Numbered from the stretch's first letter, positions 43,719-53,737 are shown. The stretch is 64,000 bases of DNA from Microbacterium sp. EST19A (GCF_019969685.1 NZ_JAHXYZ010000003.1:1-64000); one strand, 5' to 3'. Notes: a model not told the origin generated them from the letters alone. Numbers and translations are program-made.

Positions 43719-44395
43719 TGGCGGCCACTCCCGCCCGCGAACGCTCAGCGTCCGCGGGCCTGCTGAGTATCGGTCAGGTGCTCGCGCGTCTCACTCCGGA
43801 GTTCCCCGACCTGACCTCCAGCAAGCTGCGATTCCTCGAGGTGCAGGGCATCGTCAGCCCCTCGCGAACCGAATCCGGCTACCGCAAGTTCTCGGCGGCC
43901 GACATCGAACGGCTCCGTCTCGGCCTCACCCTGCAGCGGGACCACTACCTTCCGCTGAGCGTCATCCGCGAACAGCTCGACGACGGCGCGGGGGATGCGT
44001 CGCTCGCGCCGCCGCCCTCGATCACCCCCGCCCCGCGTCGCTATCGGCGCGCCGAGCTCCTTGCGGCAGCCGGGGCCGGACCCCAGCTGCTGAACGACGC
44101 CATCAGCACCGGCGTCATCACCGCGCAGGAGAACTATCCCGAGGCGACCGTGACTCTGCTGCGCGGACTCGTCGCCCTGGATCGCCACGGGATCGAGCCG
44201 CGGCATCTTCGTTCGCTCCGTCAGGGAGCCGAGCGTGAGGTCGCCCTCATCGAGTCGGCCATGTCGTCGCTGCTGCGGCGGACCGATGCCGCGTCGCGTG
44301 CCAAGGCGAGCGAACTGGCACCCGAACTGGCGTCGAAGATCGACGAAGTGCGCACGCTCTTCGTCAAGGACGCGCTGTCGCGGGCGCTTTCGTAA
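43718..44395 (+). CDS. ftsR: MerR-type regulator FtsR
   Basis: The 225-residue protein has an N-terminal MerR helix-turn-helix (LLSIGQVLARLTPEFPDLTSSKLRFLE, about 15-41, with ESGYRKFSAADIERL) and a C-terminal helical region. In corynebacteria FtsR activates ftsZ, and Rv1828 is the mycobacterial equivalent directly after garA. The gene order here matches. It is probably co-transcribed with the FHA gene. Confidence 0.85.
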   Translation: MAATPARERSASAGLLSIGQVLARLTPEFPDLTSSKLRFLEVQGIVSPSRTESGYRKFSAADIERLRLGLTLQRDHYLPLSVIREQLDDGAGDASLAPPPSITPAPRRYRRAELLAAAGAGPQLLNDAISTGVITAQENYPEATVTLLRGLVALDRHGIEPRHLRSLRQGAEREVALIESAMSSLLRRTDAASRAKASELAPELASKIDEVRTLFVKDALSRALS

Positions 44396-44494
44396 CGAAC
44401 TGATTGCGACACACCTTCGGTGTCCCACGGATGTCATTGCCGGTGCCCGAGCACTGCTCTACCGTGGAGATAACCGTTCCAGGGAGGATTTCAG

Positions 44495-45040
44495 ATGAAT
44501 GCGGATGAGCTCACAGGCGACCCGCGGTTCGTACCCGAACTCCTCTTCACGGACGGTCTTCCGGCCATGGACGACGAGGTCGGCTACCGCGGCGCAGTCG
44601 CCGCTCGTGCCGCCGGCATCACCTACCGTCAGCTGGACTACTGGGCACGCACCGAGTTGGTGGAGCCCACCGTCCGCGGCGCGAGCGGCTCCGGTTCGCA
44701 GCGTCTCTACGGCTTCCGCGACATCCTGGTCCTCAAGCTGGTCAAGAGCCTGCTCGACACCGGCATCTCCCTGCAGCAGATCCGCACGGCGGTCGAAGAG
44801 CTGCGTCGTGCCGGCATCCGTGACCTCGCCGGCACCACGCTGATGAGCGATGGCGCCTCCGTCTATCTGTGCACGTCGAACGACGAGGTCATCGACCTCG
44901 TGAGCCGCGGCCAGGGCGTGTTCGGCATCGCCGTCGGCAAGGTGCTCCGCGAGGTGGAGTCGACGCTCGTCGCGTTCGACCCGACCGCGCCCGACCCGGT
45001 CGACGAGCTCTCGGCGCGCCGCTCGAAGCGCTCCGCCTGA
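44495..45040 (+). CDS. MerR-family regulator (Rv1830-like)
   Basis: The 181-residue MerR protein has a winged helix (GYRGAVAARAAGITYRQLDYWARTELV, about 30-56) and RLYGFRDILVLKLVKSLLDTGISLQQIRTAVEEL. Rv1830, its probable counterpart, is linked to cell division and growth control. The 99-bp gap before it has a GGGAGG ribosome-binding site and a small ACACC-TTC-GGTGT hairpin (44411-44423). The bifunctional nuclease found between the two MerR genes in mycobacteria is missing. Confidence 0.85.
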   Translation: MNADELTGDPRFVPELLFTDGLPAMDDEVGYRGAVAARAAGITYRQLDYWARTELVEPTVRGASGSGSQRLYGFRDILVLKLVKSLLDTGISLQQIRTAVEELRRAGIRDLAGTTLMSDGASVYLCTSNDEVIDLVSRGQGVFGIAVGKVLREVESTLVAFDPTAPDPVDELSARRSKRSA

Positions 45041-45057
45041 TCCTTCGCATCTCACGA

Positions 45058-45091
45058 GAAACGGCCACCCTCCGAAGAGGGTGGCCGTTTC
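45058..45091. terminator. Bidirectional terminator between merR and parA
   Basis: GAAACGGCCACCCTC pairs perfectly with GAGGGTGGCCGTTTC across a CGAA tetraloop. The 15-bp stem with T-rich ends on both strands suits both convergent genes. Confidence 0.9.
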
Positions 45092-45105
45092 CGTGTCGCT
45101 GAGCG

Positions 45106-45918
45106 TCAGACGGTCTCGGGGAGCGCGATGCGTCCGGTGCGGATGATCCGGTCGAGCAGCTGATCGAAGTCGGCGGCGAGCTCCTGCGCGGAGTCTCCCG
45201 GCCAGATGTGCAGCGGCTTCGCCGCACCCTGCGCCTGCTGCAGCGAGGTGCGCTCGGGAAGCTGCGGCGCGAGGACGAGCGGTCCGAACATGTCGCGGAG
45301 CTCCTTGATGCGGAACTGGTGCTCGATGGACTGCGGACGCACACGGTTGACGACGATGCCGAGCGGCTGGAGACGCGGGGAGAGACCGCGGCGGATCTCC
45401 TCGATCGCGCGGAGGGCGCGGTCGGCGGCGGCGACGGAGAAGAGGCCGGGCTCGGTGACGACCATGACGCGATCGCTCGCGGCCCAGGCCGTGCGGGTGA
45501 GCGCGTTCAGCGACGGGGCGCAGTCGATCAGCACGAGGTCGTAATCCGCCTCGACGGCCGCGAGAGCCTCTTCGAGCTTCCACACATCGCGCACGCTCGG
45601 GTGCGGACCGTCGAAGTTGATGGCGGACGGGCTGCCGATGAGCACATCGATCGTGCCGGGATGCACCTTCGCCCAGCCGCTGGAGGTGATCGCCTGACGG
45701 ACGACCTTCTCCTTCGGGTTCGCCAGGACATCGGCGATGTTGAGTCGTCCGGCCACCTGGATGTCCATCCCGGTGGAGACGTCGGACTGCGGGTCGAGGT
45801 CGACGACGAGAGTCCGGACTCCCCGAGCGAAAGCCGCTGAGGCCAGCCCGAGTGTCACGGTCGTCTTGCCGACGCCCCCCTTGAGAGAGCTGACGCTGAG
45901 TACGTGCACGGAGACCAC
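45106..45918 (-). CDS. ParA-family ATPase
   Basis: The 270-residue ATPase has [12 protein letters not shown] (about 10-21), VVDLDPQSDVSTG and VLIDCAPSLNALTR. It is the third distinct ParA/MinD-like protein in this window and has no parB or cargo gene beside it. Orphan ParAs of this sort position division, polar or chemotaxis complexes, but the cargo here is unknown. The GTG at 45918 follows GGGGAAGG; a GTG at 45909 is an alternative start. Confidence 0.82.
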   Translation of the reverse strand: MVSVHVLSVSSLKGGVGKTTVTLGLASAAFARGVRTLVVDLDPQSDVSTGMDIQVAGRLNIADVLANPKEKVVRQAITSSGWAKVHPGTIDVLIGSPSAINFDGPHPSVRDVWKLEEALAAVEADYDLVLIDCAPSLNALTRTAWAASDRVMVVTEPGLFSVAAADRALRAIEEIRRGLSPRLQPLGIVVNRVRPQSIEHQFRIKELRDMFGPLVLAPQLPERTSLQQAQGAAKPLHIWPGDSAQELAADFDQLLDRIIRTGRIALPETV

Positions 45919-45930
45919 GTTACCTTCCCC

Positions 45931-45936
45931 TAGGCT
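45931..45936 (+). promoter_or_regulatory. Candidate -10 of pyc
   Basis: TAGGCT lies 65 bp before the pyc ATG and just upstream of the divergent parA start. It would give a normal 5' UTR containing CAGAGG as ribosome-binding site. Confidence 0.35.
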
Positions 45937-46001
45937 GAGGGGACACTCAGCCCCGCCCCTGCACGTCGAAAACGGCGTGCATCGAGCTCTCAGAGGTGTG
46001 C

Positions 46002-49000
46002 ATGTTCCAGAAGATCCTTGTGGCCAACCGCGGCGAGATCGCGATCCGGGCCTTCCGAGCGGCGTACGAGGTGGGGGCGCGCACCGTCGCGGTCTTCCCG
46101 CACGAGGACCGCGGATCCGTCCATCGGCTCAAGGCGGACGAGGCATACGAGATCGGCGAACGCGGTCATCCCGTCCGCGCCTACCTGAACGTCGATGAGA
46201 TCATCCGTGTCGCGCTCGAGGCGGGTGCGGATGCGATCTACCCCGGGTACGGGTTCCTCTCGGAGAACCCGGAGCTCGCGGAGAAGGCGGCTGCGAACGG
46301 CATCGTCTTCGTCGGTCCGCCGGCGAACGTGCTCGAGATGGCGGGGAACAAGGTCGAGGCGAAGCGCCACGCGATCGAGGCCGGCGTGCCGGTGCTGCGC
46401 TCCACGGAGGCGTCCGACGATGTCGAGGCGCTCGTCGCTCAGGCACAGGGCATCGGCTTCCCGCTGTTCGCGAAGGCCGTGGCCGGCGGTGGGGGCCGCG
46501 GGATGCGCCGTGTCGAGACGCTCGGCGACCTTGCGCCCGCTCTCGCCGAGGCGATGCGGGAGGCGGCGAGTGCGTTCGGCGACGCGCGGATGTTCCTCGA
46601 GCAGGCGGTTCTGCGTCCCCGTCACATCGAGGTGCAGATCCTCGCCGACAAGACGGGCGAGACGGTGCACCTCTTCGAGCGCGACTGCTCGGTGCAGCGG
46701 CGTCACCAGAAGGTCGTGGAGATCGCTCCGGCGCCGAACCTCGACGACGGCATCCGCACGGCCCTGCACGGCTACGCGGTGGCGTTCGCTCGCTCGATCG
46801 GCTACGAGAACGCCGGAACCGTGGAGTTCCTGCTCGAGACCGCGGGGGAGCGCACGGGAGAGGTCGTCTTCATCGAGATGAACCCGCGCATCCAGGTCGA
46901 GCACACCGTGACCGAGGAGGTCACCGACGTCGACCTCGTGCAGAGCCAGATGCGGATCGCTGCCGGTCAGACGCTCGCCGAGCTGGGTCTCCAGCAGCAG
47001 AACCTGCACCTGCGCGGCGCGGCCCTCCAGTGCCGCATCACCACGGAGGACCCGACGCAGGGCTTCCGCCCCGACACGGGCAAGATCACGACCTACCGCT
47101 CTCCCGGCGGCGCCGGCATCCGCCTCGACGGCGGCACCGTGCACCAGGGCGCGCAGATCAGCCCGCACTTCGACTCCATGCTCGCGAAACTGACGTGCCG
47201 CGGCCGGGACTTCCCGGCAGCCGTCGCGCGTGCACGTCGAGCGCTGGCCGAGTTCCGCATCCGCGGCGTCTCGACGAACATCCCGTTCCTGCAGGCGCTG
47301 CTCGACGACGATGCGTTCATCGCCGGCGATGTCAGCACCTCCTTCATCGACGAGCGCCCTGATCTCCTGCGCGGACGGGCCTCCAAGGACCGCGGGACGC
47401 GGCTGCTCAACTGGCTGGTCGACGTCACCGTCAACAAGCCGAACGGCGCGCACCCCGGTGTCGTCGACCCGGTGACGAAGCTCCCCGCCGTCGACCTGTC
47501 GGCCGAGCCGATCGCGGGATCGCGTCAGCGCCTGCTCGAGCTCGGTCCTGAGGGCTTCGCCCGCAGCCTGCGCGAGCAGACCGCGCTGGCGATCACCGAC
47601 ACCACCTTCCGCGATGCGCACCAGTCCCTGCTGGCCACGCGGGTCCGCACCAAGGACCTCGTCGCCGCGGCTCCGTACTTGGCGCGGCTCACTCCGGGAC
47701 TCCTCTCGGTCGAGGCCTGGGGCGGCGCGACCTATGACGTCGCGCTGCGATTCCTCGGTGAGGACCCGTGGGAGCGCCTGGACAAGCTGCGCGCCGCACT
47801 GCCGAACGTCGCGATCCAGATGCTGCTGCGCGGGCGGAACACCGTCGGCTACACCCCGTACCCGACGGCCGTCACCGAGGCGTTCGTCGCCGAGGCGGCC
47901 GCGAGCGGTGTCGACATCTTCCGCATCTTCGACGCTCTCAACGACGTCGAGCAGATGCGCCCGGCCATCGAGGCCGTGCGCAACACCGGCACCGCCGTCG
48001 CCGAGGTCGCCCTCTGCTACACCGGCGACCTCCTCGACCCTGCCGAGAACCTCTACACGCTCGACTACTACCTGGGTCTCGCCGACCAGATCGTCGCCGC
48101 GGGCGCCCACATCATCGCGATCAAGGACATGGCGGGGCTCCTCCGTCCCGCCGCCGCTGCGAAGCTCGTCGCGGCGCTGCGTGAGCGCTTCGACCTCCCC
48201 GTCCACCTGCACACCCATGACACGCCCGGTGGCCAGCTCGCGACGCTGCTCGCCGCCAGCGCCGTCGGCGTGGATGCGGTGGATGCCGCATCGGCACCGC
48301 TGTCGGGCACCACGAGTCAGCCGTCGCTGTCGTCGCTCGTCGCCGCGCTGGCGCACACCGACCGCGACAGCGGCATCGCCCTCGACGCGGTGTCCGACCT
48401 CGAGCCGTACTGGGAGGCGGTGCGCCGGCAGTACGCGCCCTTCGAGTCAGGACTCCCCGGACCCACGGGGCGCGTGTACCACCACGAGATCCCCGGCGGC
48501 CAGCTCTCGAACCTCCGCCAGCAGGCGAAGGCTCTCGGACTCGCGAACGACTTCGAGCTCATCGAGGACATGTACGCCGCCGCCGACCGCATCCTCGGTC
48601 GTGTGCCGAAGGTCACGCCGTCGTCGAAGGTCGTCGGCGACCTCGCGCTGCACCTGGCCGCGGTGAAGGCGGATCCCGCGGACTTCGAGGCGAACCCGGA
48701 GAAGTACGACGTGCCGGACTCGGTCGTCGGATTCATGGCGGGCGAACTCGGGGATCTTCCCGGGGGGTGGCCGGAGCCGTTCCGCACGAAGGTGCTCGCC
48801 GGGCGCTCGGTGCGCCTCGGACTCACCGAGATCTCGGCGGAGGACGAGGCGGCCCTCGCAGGCACCAGTGCAGAGCGTCGCGCCCGGCTCAATGCGCTGC
48901 TGTTCCCCGCGCCGACCAAGGAGTACCTCGAGCGGCGCGAGCTGTTCGGAGACCTCTCGGTGCTCGACACGAGCGACTACCTCTTCGGGCTCGTCCAGGG

Positions 49001-49409
49001 CCAGGAGCACCGCATCGAGATCGATCGCGGCGTGCAGCTCTTCATCGGCCTTGAAGCCATCGGCGACGCCGACGACAAGGGCATGCGCACCGTGATGACG
49101 ACCCTCAACGGCCAGCTCCGGCCGGTCTTCGTGCGAGACAGATCCGTCGCGGTCGAGGCGCATCAGGTCGAGAAGGCGGACACCTCCGTTCCCGGTCAGG
49201 TCGCCGCGCCGTTCTCCGGTGTCGTCACGCTGAAAGCCGAGGTCGGCGTCGCGGTGCGGGCAGGCGAACCGATCGCATCCATCGAGGCGATGAAGATGGA
49301 AGCCGCCATCACGGCTCCCGTCGACGGAGTGATCGAGCGCCATGCGATCGGCGAGACGCAGCAGGTGGATGCCGGAGATCTTTTGGTCGTCATCCGTCCC
49401 GCACACTAA
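46002..49409 (+). CDS. pyc: Pyruvate carboxylase
   Basis: The 1135-residue enzyme makes oxaloacetate from pyruvate and bicarbonate. It has an N-terminal biotin carboxylase domain (ILVANRGEIAIR, then GGGGRGMR), a central carboxyltransferase domain (DTTFRDAHQSLLATR, near 530) and a C-terminal biotin carrier with EAMKMEAA. It is thus the single-chain form. The ATG at 46002 has CAGAGG five bases upstream; a GTG at 45996 is in frame but overlaps that site. Confidence 0.96.
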   Translation: MFQKILVANRGEIAIRAFRAAYEVGARTVAVFPHEDRGSVHRLKADEAYEIGERGHPVRAYLNVDEIIRVALEAGADAIYPGYGFLSENPELAEKAAANGIVFVGPPANVLEMAGNKVEAKRHAIEAGVPVLRSTEASDDVEALVAQAQGIGFPLFAKAVAGGGGRGMRRVETLGDLAPALAEAMREAASAFGDARMFLEQAVLRPRHIEVQILADKTGETVHLFERDCSVQRRHQKVVEIAPAPNLDDGIRTALHGYAVAFARSIGYENAGTVEFLLETAGERTGEVVFIEMNPRIQVEHTVTEEVTDVDLVQSQMRIAAGQTLAELGLQQQNLHLRGAALQCRITTEDPTQGFRPDTGKITTYRSPGGAGIRLDGGTVHQGAQISPHFDSMLAKLTCRGRDFPAAVARARRALAEFRIRGVSTNIPFLQALLDDDAFIAGDVSTSFIDERPDLLRGRASKDRGTRLLNWLVDVTVNKPNGAHPGVVDPVTKLPAVDLSAEPIAGSRQRLLELGPEGFARSLREQTALAITDTTFRDAHQSLLATRVRTKDLVAAAPYLARLTPGLLSVEAWGGATYDVALRFLGEDPWERLDKLRAALPNVAIQMLLRGRNTVGYTPYPTAVTEAFVAEAAASGVDIFRIFDALNDVEQMRPAIEAVRNTGTAVAEVALCYTGDLLDPAENLYTLDYYLGLADQIVAAGAHIIAIKDMAGLLRPAAAAKLVAALRERFDLPVHLHTHDTPGGQLATLLAASAVGVDAVDAASAPLSGTTSQPSLSSLVAALAHTDRDSGIALDAVSDLEPYWEAVRRQYAPFESGLPGPTGRVYHHEIPGGQLSNLRQQAKALGLANDFELIEDMYAAADRILGRVPKVTPSSKVVGDLALHLAAVKADPADFEANPEKYDVPDSVVGFMAGELGDLPGGWPEPFRTKVLAGRSVRLGLTEISAEDEAALAGTSAERRARLNALLFPAPTKEYLERRELFGDLSVLDTSDYLFGLVQGQEHRIEIDRGVQLFIGLEAIGDADDKGMRTVMTTLNGQLRPVFVRDRSVAVEAHQVEKADTSVPGQVAAPFSGVVTLKAEVGVAVRAGEPIASIEAMKMEAAITAPVDGVIERHAIGETQQVDAGDLLVVIRPAH

Positions 49410-49412
49410 TCT
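49407..49412 (+). promoter_or_regulatory. Candidate -10 of the MinD-like gene
   Basis: TAATCT overlaps the TAA stop of pyc and lies 63 bp before the GTG at 49476. This is one of three cases here where a -10 hexamer overlaps or adjoins an upstream stop codon. Confidence 0.45.
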
Positions 49413-49475
49413 TGTGCGGGCGAGGGCCGCGCACTGCGTGCGCACCCGAGGCCCGCGCAGGCTTGGAGTGACATC

Positions 49476-51338
49476 GTGACCCCGAAGAACAGCACAGACC
49501 CCGAAGAGAACCCGCTGGGAGTGCTCGATGACGCCGCGTCCGTGGACACGGCCGTCATCGGGATCCTCGGCGGGACGGCCCAGGTGAGCGTCACGTTGCC
49601 GAAGGACGATGACGACGATCTCGACGACGAAGCCGTCGTCGACGGAGAGGTCGTCGGAGACCTCGTCATCGACGAGCTGCCGGTGGTGACCGACCGGAAG
49701 GCGGTCTCGGCGCCGGTCCCTCAGCCTGTGCTGAAGGCTCCGGTCTCGTCGAAGGACAAGCCGGGCAGGCCCGACTCGTCGACCGGCAAGGAGCCCGGCA
49801 TCGTGATCGGTCCCATCGTGATCGATGAGCCCGCGCCGATCGCGCCCGCCGCGGCGGAGGTCCCGCCCGAGGAGATCGTCCACGTGGCGGAGCTGGAGCC
49901 CGAGCCTGCCGACGAGGCCCCGGAACCCGAGTCGATCGCCGAGGCTGAGGCTGAAGCTGAAGCTGAGGCTGAGGCTGAGCCGGCCCGGGAACCCGAGCCG
50001 GCCCAGGAACCCGAGCCCGCCCAGGAACCCGAACCGGAACCCGAGGCCGAGCCCGCGGCCGAGGTCGCGCCCGAGCCGACTCAGGAACGCGAGCCCGAAC
50101 CCGAACTCGCGCCGATCGCCGCGAAGACCGAACCCGCCGCCGTGCCCGATCCGGACGTCTCCGAGACGCACGCGGAGGAAGCCGCCGTCGCTGCGCGGTT
50201 CCTGGCCAGGGCGACCGCCGATCCCGCCGAGGCCCCCGTCGTGACAGCTGCTGTGCGCCCGCCCGCCGTGAAGGAGACCGAAGCCGTGTCCACTCCCGAC
50301 GAGAAATCCGTCGTCCCGCAGCCCACCAGGGCGTCCTCCCGCACGGACGTGACGCTGACCTCCAAGCGTCTGGATGATTTCGGCGACTCCTCGCGCGAGT
50401 CCGCGGATCTGCTCACCGCCGACAGGCTGCTCGATCCCCACCGCGTCACGAAGCCGGAACCCGAGGGGGCCTGGAGCCACTTCCTCTACACCGTGTCCGG
50501 ACGCCGCATCAACATCGGCGACGGCCGGCGTGCGCGCGAGCGCAAGGCGCTGACCGCCCGGATCGCCGCTCCACTCACTGGGGGAGCGCGGTTCGTCCCG
50601 GTGCTGTCCCGCAAGGGCGGCGTCGGCAAGACGACGATCACCGCCCTCCTCGGAATGGCCCTGGCCGATGCGCGCGAGGACCGCGTGATCGCCGTCGACG
50701 CCAACCCCGATCGCGGCACCCTCGCCGAGCGCATCGTGCGACCGCAACACAACAAGTCCGTCCGCGATCTGGTGCGGATCCACGACGACGTGCGCGGATA
50801 TCACGACATCTCGGCCATCGTGGCGCGTGATGCCACCCGCCTCGACGTGCTCGCCTCCGACGCCGATCCCCGGATCGCCGAGGCGTTCAGCGACAGCGAC
50901 TACCGCGACGTCGCCGGTGTCGCCGCGCACTACTACTCGCTCGTGCTGACCGACACGGGGACGGGCATCGTGCACTCCGTGATGTCGGCGACGCTCGATC
51001 TCGCGGACCAGATCGTCATCGTGTCGGGGCTGAGCGTCGACGAGGCGCGTCTGGCGTCGGAGACGCTCACCTGGCTCGAGACCAACGGATACGCCGAGCA
51101 GGCGCGCGAGGCGATCGTCGTGCTGAACCAGTCGACCCCTGGAGCGCCGCTCGTGCGCCTGAACGAGCTGCAGACGCACTTCGCCACGCGGGCCAAGAGT
51201 GTGATCCGGATGCCGTACGACCCGCAGATCGCCGGCGGCGGCACCATCGTGTTCGCGAACCTGCTGCCCGAGACGCGGATCGCCGCGCGTCAGCTCGCCG
51301 CGCTGCTGGTCGAGGGCCTGCGGGCGAAGGCCGCCTGA
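49476..51338 (+). CDS. MinD/ParA-like ATPase with long acidic, repetitive N-terminus (EspI-like)
   Basis: The 620-residue protein has a disordered acidic N-terminal half, with a Glu/Ala tract near 150-165 and [24 protein letters not shown] repeats to about 215. A linker [20 protein letters not shown] leads to a P-loop ATPase with [11 protein letters not shown] (about 377-387) and [10 protein letters not shown]. This layout resembles EspI and other ATPases of ESX (type VII) loci, but no ESX genes are in the window. Its stop overlaps def (TGATG), which looks incidental. The GTG start has no good ribosome-binding site. Confidence 0.78.
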   Translation: MTPKNSTDPEENPLGVLDDAASVDTAVIGILGGTAQVSVTLPKDDDDDLDDEAVVDGEVVGDLVIDELPVVTDRKAVSAPVPQPVLKAPVSSKDKPGRPDSSTGKEPGIVIGPIVIDEPAPIAPAAAEVPPEEIVHVAELEPEPADEAPEPESIAEAEAEAEAEAEAEPAREPEPAQEPEPAQEPEPEPEAEPAAEVAPEPTQEREPEPELAPIAAKTEPAAVPDPDVSETHAEEAAVAARFLARATADPAEAPVVTAAVRPPAVKETEAVSTPDEKSVVPQPTRASSRTDVTLTSKRLDDFGDSSRESADLLTADRLLDPHRVTKPEPEGAWSHFLYTVSGRRINIGDGRRARERKALTARIAAPLTGGARFVPVLSRKGGVGKTTITALLGMALADAREDRVIAVDANPDRGTLAERIVRPQHNKSVRDLVRIHDDVRGYHDISAIVARDATRLDVLASDADPRIAEAFSDSDYRDVAGVAAHYYSLVLTDTGTGIVHSVMSATLDLADQIVIVSGLSVDEARLASETLTWLETNGYAEQAREAIVVLNQSTPGAPLVRLNELQTHFATRAKSVIRMPYDPQIAGGGTIVFANLLPETRIAARQLAALLVEGLRAKAA

Positions 51339-51829
51339 TGACGGTGCGCGAGATCCGCATCTTCGGCGACCCCGTGCTCCGTACGGTGTGCGCTCCGATC
51401 GAGGAGATCGACGACGGCGTGCGCGCGCTGGTGGCCGACCTCGTCGAGACCGTGGAGCTTCCCGGTCGCGCCGGTGTCGCCGCCCCGCAGATCGGCGTGG
51501 CGCTGCGCGCCTTCAGCTACAACATCGACGGCGACATCGGGTACGTGCTCAACCCGGTGCTCACCGAGGTCAGGGGCGAGCCCGTGCCGACCGGCGAGGG
51601 GTGCCTGTCCGTCCCCGGTCTGTGGCACGATGCTCAGCGGCACCCGTGGGCGCGTGTGGAGGGGATCGATCTCGACGGGAACGCCGTGGTGCTCGAGGGC
51701 GAGGGCCTTCTCGCCCAGGCGCTCCAGCATGAGACGGACCACCTCGACGGGAAGCTGTTCCTCTCGCGCCTCGATCCTGAGACGCGCAAGCAGGCGATGC
51801 GCGAGGTGCGCGAGAGCGACTGGTTCTGA
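51338..51829 (+). CDS. def: Peptide deformylase
   Basis: The 163-residue metalloenzyme removes the formyl group from nascent proteins. All three motifs are present: GVAAPQIG (46-53), EGCLS with metal ligand Cys89, and QHETDHLDG with His131, Glu132 and His135. It is a type I/III-like actinobacterial form. It is coupled to the MinD-like gene by a one-base overlap and is followed by a strong terminator. Confidence 0.95.
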   Translation: MTVREIRIFGDPVLRTVCAPIEEIDDGVRALVADLVETVELPGRAGVAAPQIGVALRAFSYNIDGDIGYVLNPVLTEVRGEPVPTGEGCLSVPGLWHDAQRHPWARVEGIDLDGNAVVLEGEGLLAQALQHETDHLDGKLFLSRLDPETRKQAMREVRESDWF

Positions 51830-51858
51830 CACTCGAGGCTTCATCCCGCACGCACAGC

Positions 51859-51898
51859 ACACAGGAAAGGCCCCGCACCGGCGGGGCCTTTCCTGTGT
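51859..51898. terminator. Bidirectional terminator between def and fadD
   Basis: ACACAGGAAAGGCCCCGC pairs perfectly with GCGGGGCCTTTCCTGTGT around an ACCG loop. The 18-bp stem has A/T-rich flanks on both arms and lies between convergent genes. Confidence 0.9.
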
Positions 51899-51904
51899 GA
51901 CGGG

Positions 51905-53737
51905 TCAGCCGCCGATCGCGACGTTCGTCGTCGATACGGGCTCGTCGTAGATCGCGGAGACCTCGTCGGCGAAGTCGTTCATGATGACGTTGCGCTTGAT
52001 GGAGAGCTTCGGCGTGAGGTGGCCGGACGCCTCTGTCCACTCCGACTCGAGGATCGTGAACTTCCGGATCGACTCGGCGCGCGACACTCGCGAGTTCGCG
52101 CCGTCGACCGCCCGCTGCACCTCGGCGCGCACGGCCTCGTTGCGCGAAGCGTCCTGCAACGACATCTTCGCGTCGAGACCGTTGTTCGCCAGCCACGTCG
52201 GGAGCATCTCGGGGTCGAGCGTGACCAGCGCGGAGATGAACGGGCGCTGATCGCCGACGACGACGACCTGGCCGATGATCGGGTTCGCACGGATCGGGTC
52301 CTCGAGCGCGGCGGGGGCGACGTTCTTGCCTCCCGCTGTGACGATGATCTCCTTCTTGCGGCCGGTGATCGTGAGGAAGCCCTCGGAGTCGAAGCTGCCG
52401 ATGTCGCCGGTGCGGAACCAGCCCCCGTCGCTGAACGCCTCGGCCGTGGCCTCGGGGTTGTTCCAGTACTCCTTGAACACGTTGACGCCGCGGACCTCGA
52501 TCTCGCCGTCCTCGCCGAGGCGCACGCCGACGCCGGGAAGTGCGGGGCCGACGGTGCCGATCTTGGACTTGTCCGCCAGGTTCACCGTGGCCGGTGCCGT
52601 CGTCTCGGTGAGGCCGTAGCCCTCGAGGATCACGACGCCGAGGCTGTGGAAGAAGTGGCCGAGACGGGGGCCCAGGGGAGCGGAGCCCGACACCGCGTAG
52701 ACGACGTTGCCGCCCATCGCCTCACGGAGCTTGCCGTAGACGAGCTTGTTGAAGAGCGCGAACTTGAGCTTCATCCCGAACGGGATCTTCTTGCCCTCTT
52801 CGAGCAGCTTGGAGTGCTCGATGGCCACATCCGCCGCGGCCCGGAAGATCTTGCCCTTGCCGCCGGCCTCGGCCTTCTGCTCGGCGGAGTTGTAGACCTT
52901 CTCGAACACGCGGGGGACCGCGAGGAGGAAGGTCGGCTTGAACGAGCCGAGCGCGGGCAGCAGCTGACGCGTGTCGGGCTGGTGACCGGTGCGGACGCCG
53001 GCGTGGATGTCGAGGATCGAGATGAACCGCGCGAACACGTGGGCCGTCGTGATGAACAGCAGCGTCGACGCTCCAGGGGTCTCGACGACCTCGTTCAGCG
53101 CCTTCGCGGAGTTGCGGGTGAGCTCGACGAAGTTGCTGTGCGTGAGCACGCAGCCCTTGGGGCGTCCGGTGGAGCCCGAGGTGTAGATGAGCGTCGCGAT
53201 GTCGGAGCCGATGGCGAGGTTGCGTCGACGCTCGATCTCGTCGTCGGTGATCGAGGCGCCCCCTGCGGTCAGCGTGTCGATCGCGCCGAGGTGCAGCTGC
53301 CAGATCTCGCGGATGAGGGGGACCTCGCTGCGGATCTCGTCGACGCGGGCGAAGTGCTCGGGCGACTCGACGACGAGGGCGATCGCGCCGGAGTCCTCGA
53401 GGATCCACTGGATCTGCGAGGGGGAGCTGGTCTCGTAGATCGGCACCATCACGGCGCCGGCGTAGAACAGCGCGAAGTCGACGAGCGTCCATTCGTACGT
53501 CGTGCGGGCGAGGAATCCGACCTTCTCGCCGGGCTGGATGCCGGCAGCGGCGAAGCCCTTCGCGAGGGCGATCACGGCCGTCTGGAAGTCGGCGGCGGAG
53601 ATGTCGCGCCAGCCGTCGCCCTCCGGGACCGAGAACAGTGCACGGTCGGGGGTGGCCTTGACGCGCTGGAACAAGAGGTCCGAGACGTTTGCCTCGGGGT
53701 CGGCGGGGACGATCGCGGGGACTTCGAACTGGACCAC
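51905..53737 (-). CDS. fadD: Long-chain fatty acid-CoA ligase
   Basis: The 610-residue AMP-binding enzyme activates fatty acids to acyl-CoA. It has the P-loop-like motif LIYTSGSTGRPKGC, the motif EGYGLTETTAPATVN, and WFRTGDIGSFDSEGFLTITGR, all diagnostic of FadD15-type ligases. The GTG at 53737 follows GAAGGAG and starts MVQFEVPAIVP. A longer reading frame to 53848 lacks these signals. It is divergent from plsC, which would use the acyl-CoA. Confidence 0.93.
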   Translation of the reverse strand: MVQFEVPAIVPADPEANVSDLLFQRVKATPDRALFSVPEGDGWRDISAADFQTAVIALAKGFAAAGIQPGEKVGFLARTTYEWTLVDFALFYAGAVMVPIYETSSPSQIQWILEDSGAIALVVESPEHFARVDEIRSEVPLIREIWQLHLGAIDTLTAGGASITDDEIERRRNLAIGSDIATLIYTSGSTGRPKGCVLTHSNFVELTRNSAKALNEVVETPGASTLLFITTAHVFARFISILDIHAGVRTGHQPDTRQLLPALGSFKPTFLLAVPRVFEKVYNSAEQKAEAGGKGKIFRAAADVAIEHSKLLEEGKKIPFGMKLKFALFNKLVYGKLREAMGGNVVYAVSGSAPLGPRLGHFFHSLGVVILEGYGLTETTAPATVNLADKSKIGTVGPALPGVGVRLGEDGEIEVRGVNVFKEYWNNPEATAEAFSDGGWFRTGDIGSFDSEGFLTITGRKKEIIVTAGGKNVAPAALEDPIRANPIIGQVVVVGDQRPFISALVTLDPEMLPTWLANNGLDAKMSLQDASRNEAVRAEVQRAVDGANSRVSRAESIRKFTILESEWTEASGHLTPKLSIKRNVIMNDFADEVSAIYDEPVSTTNVAIGG

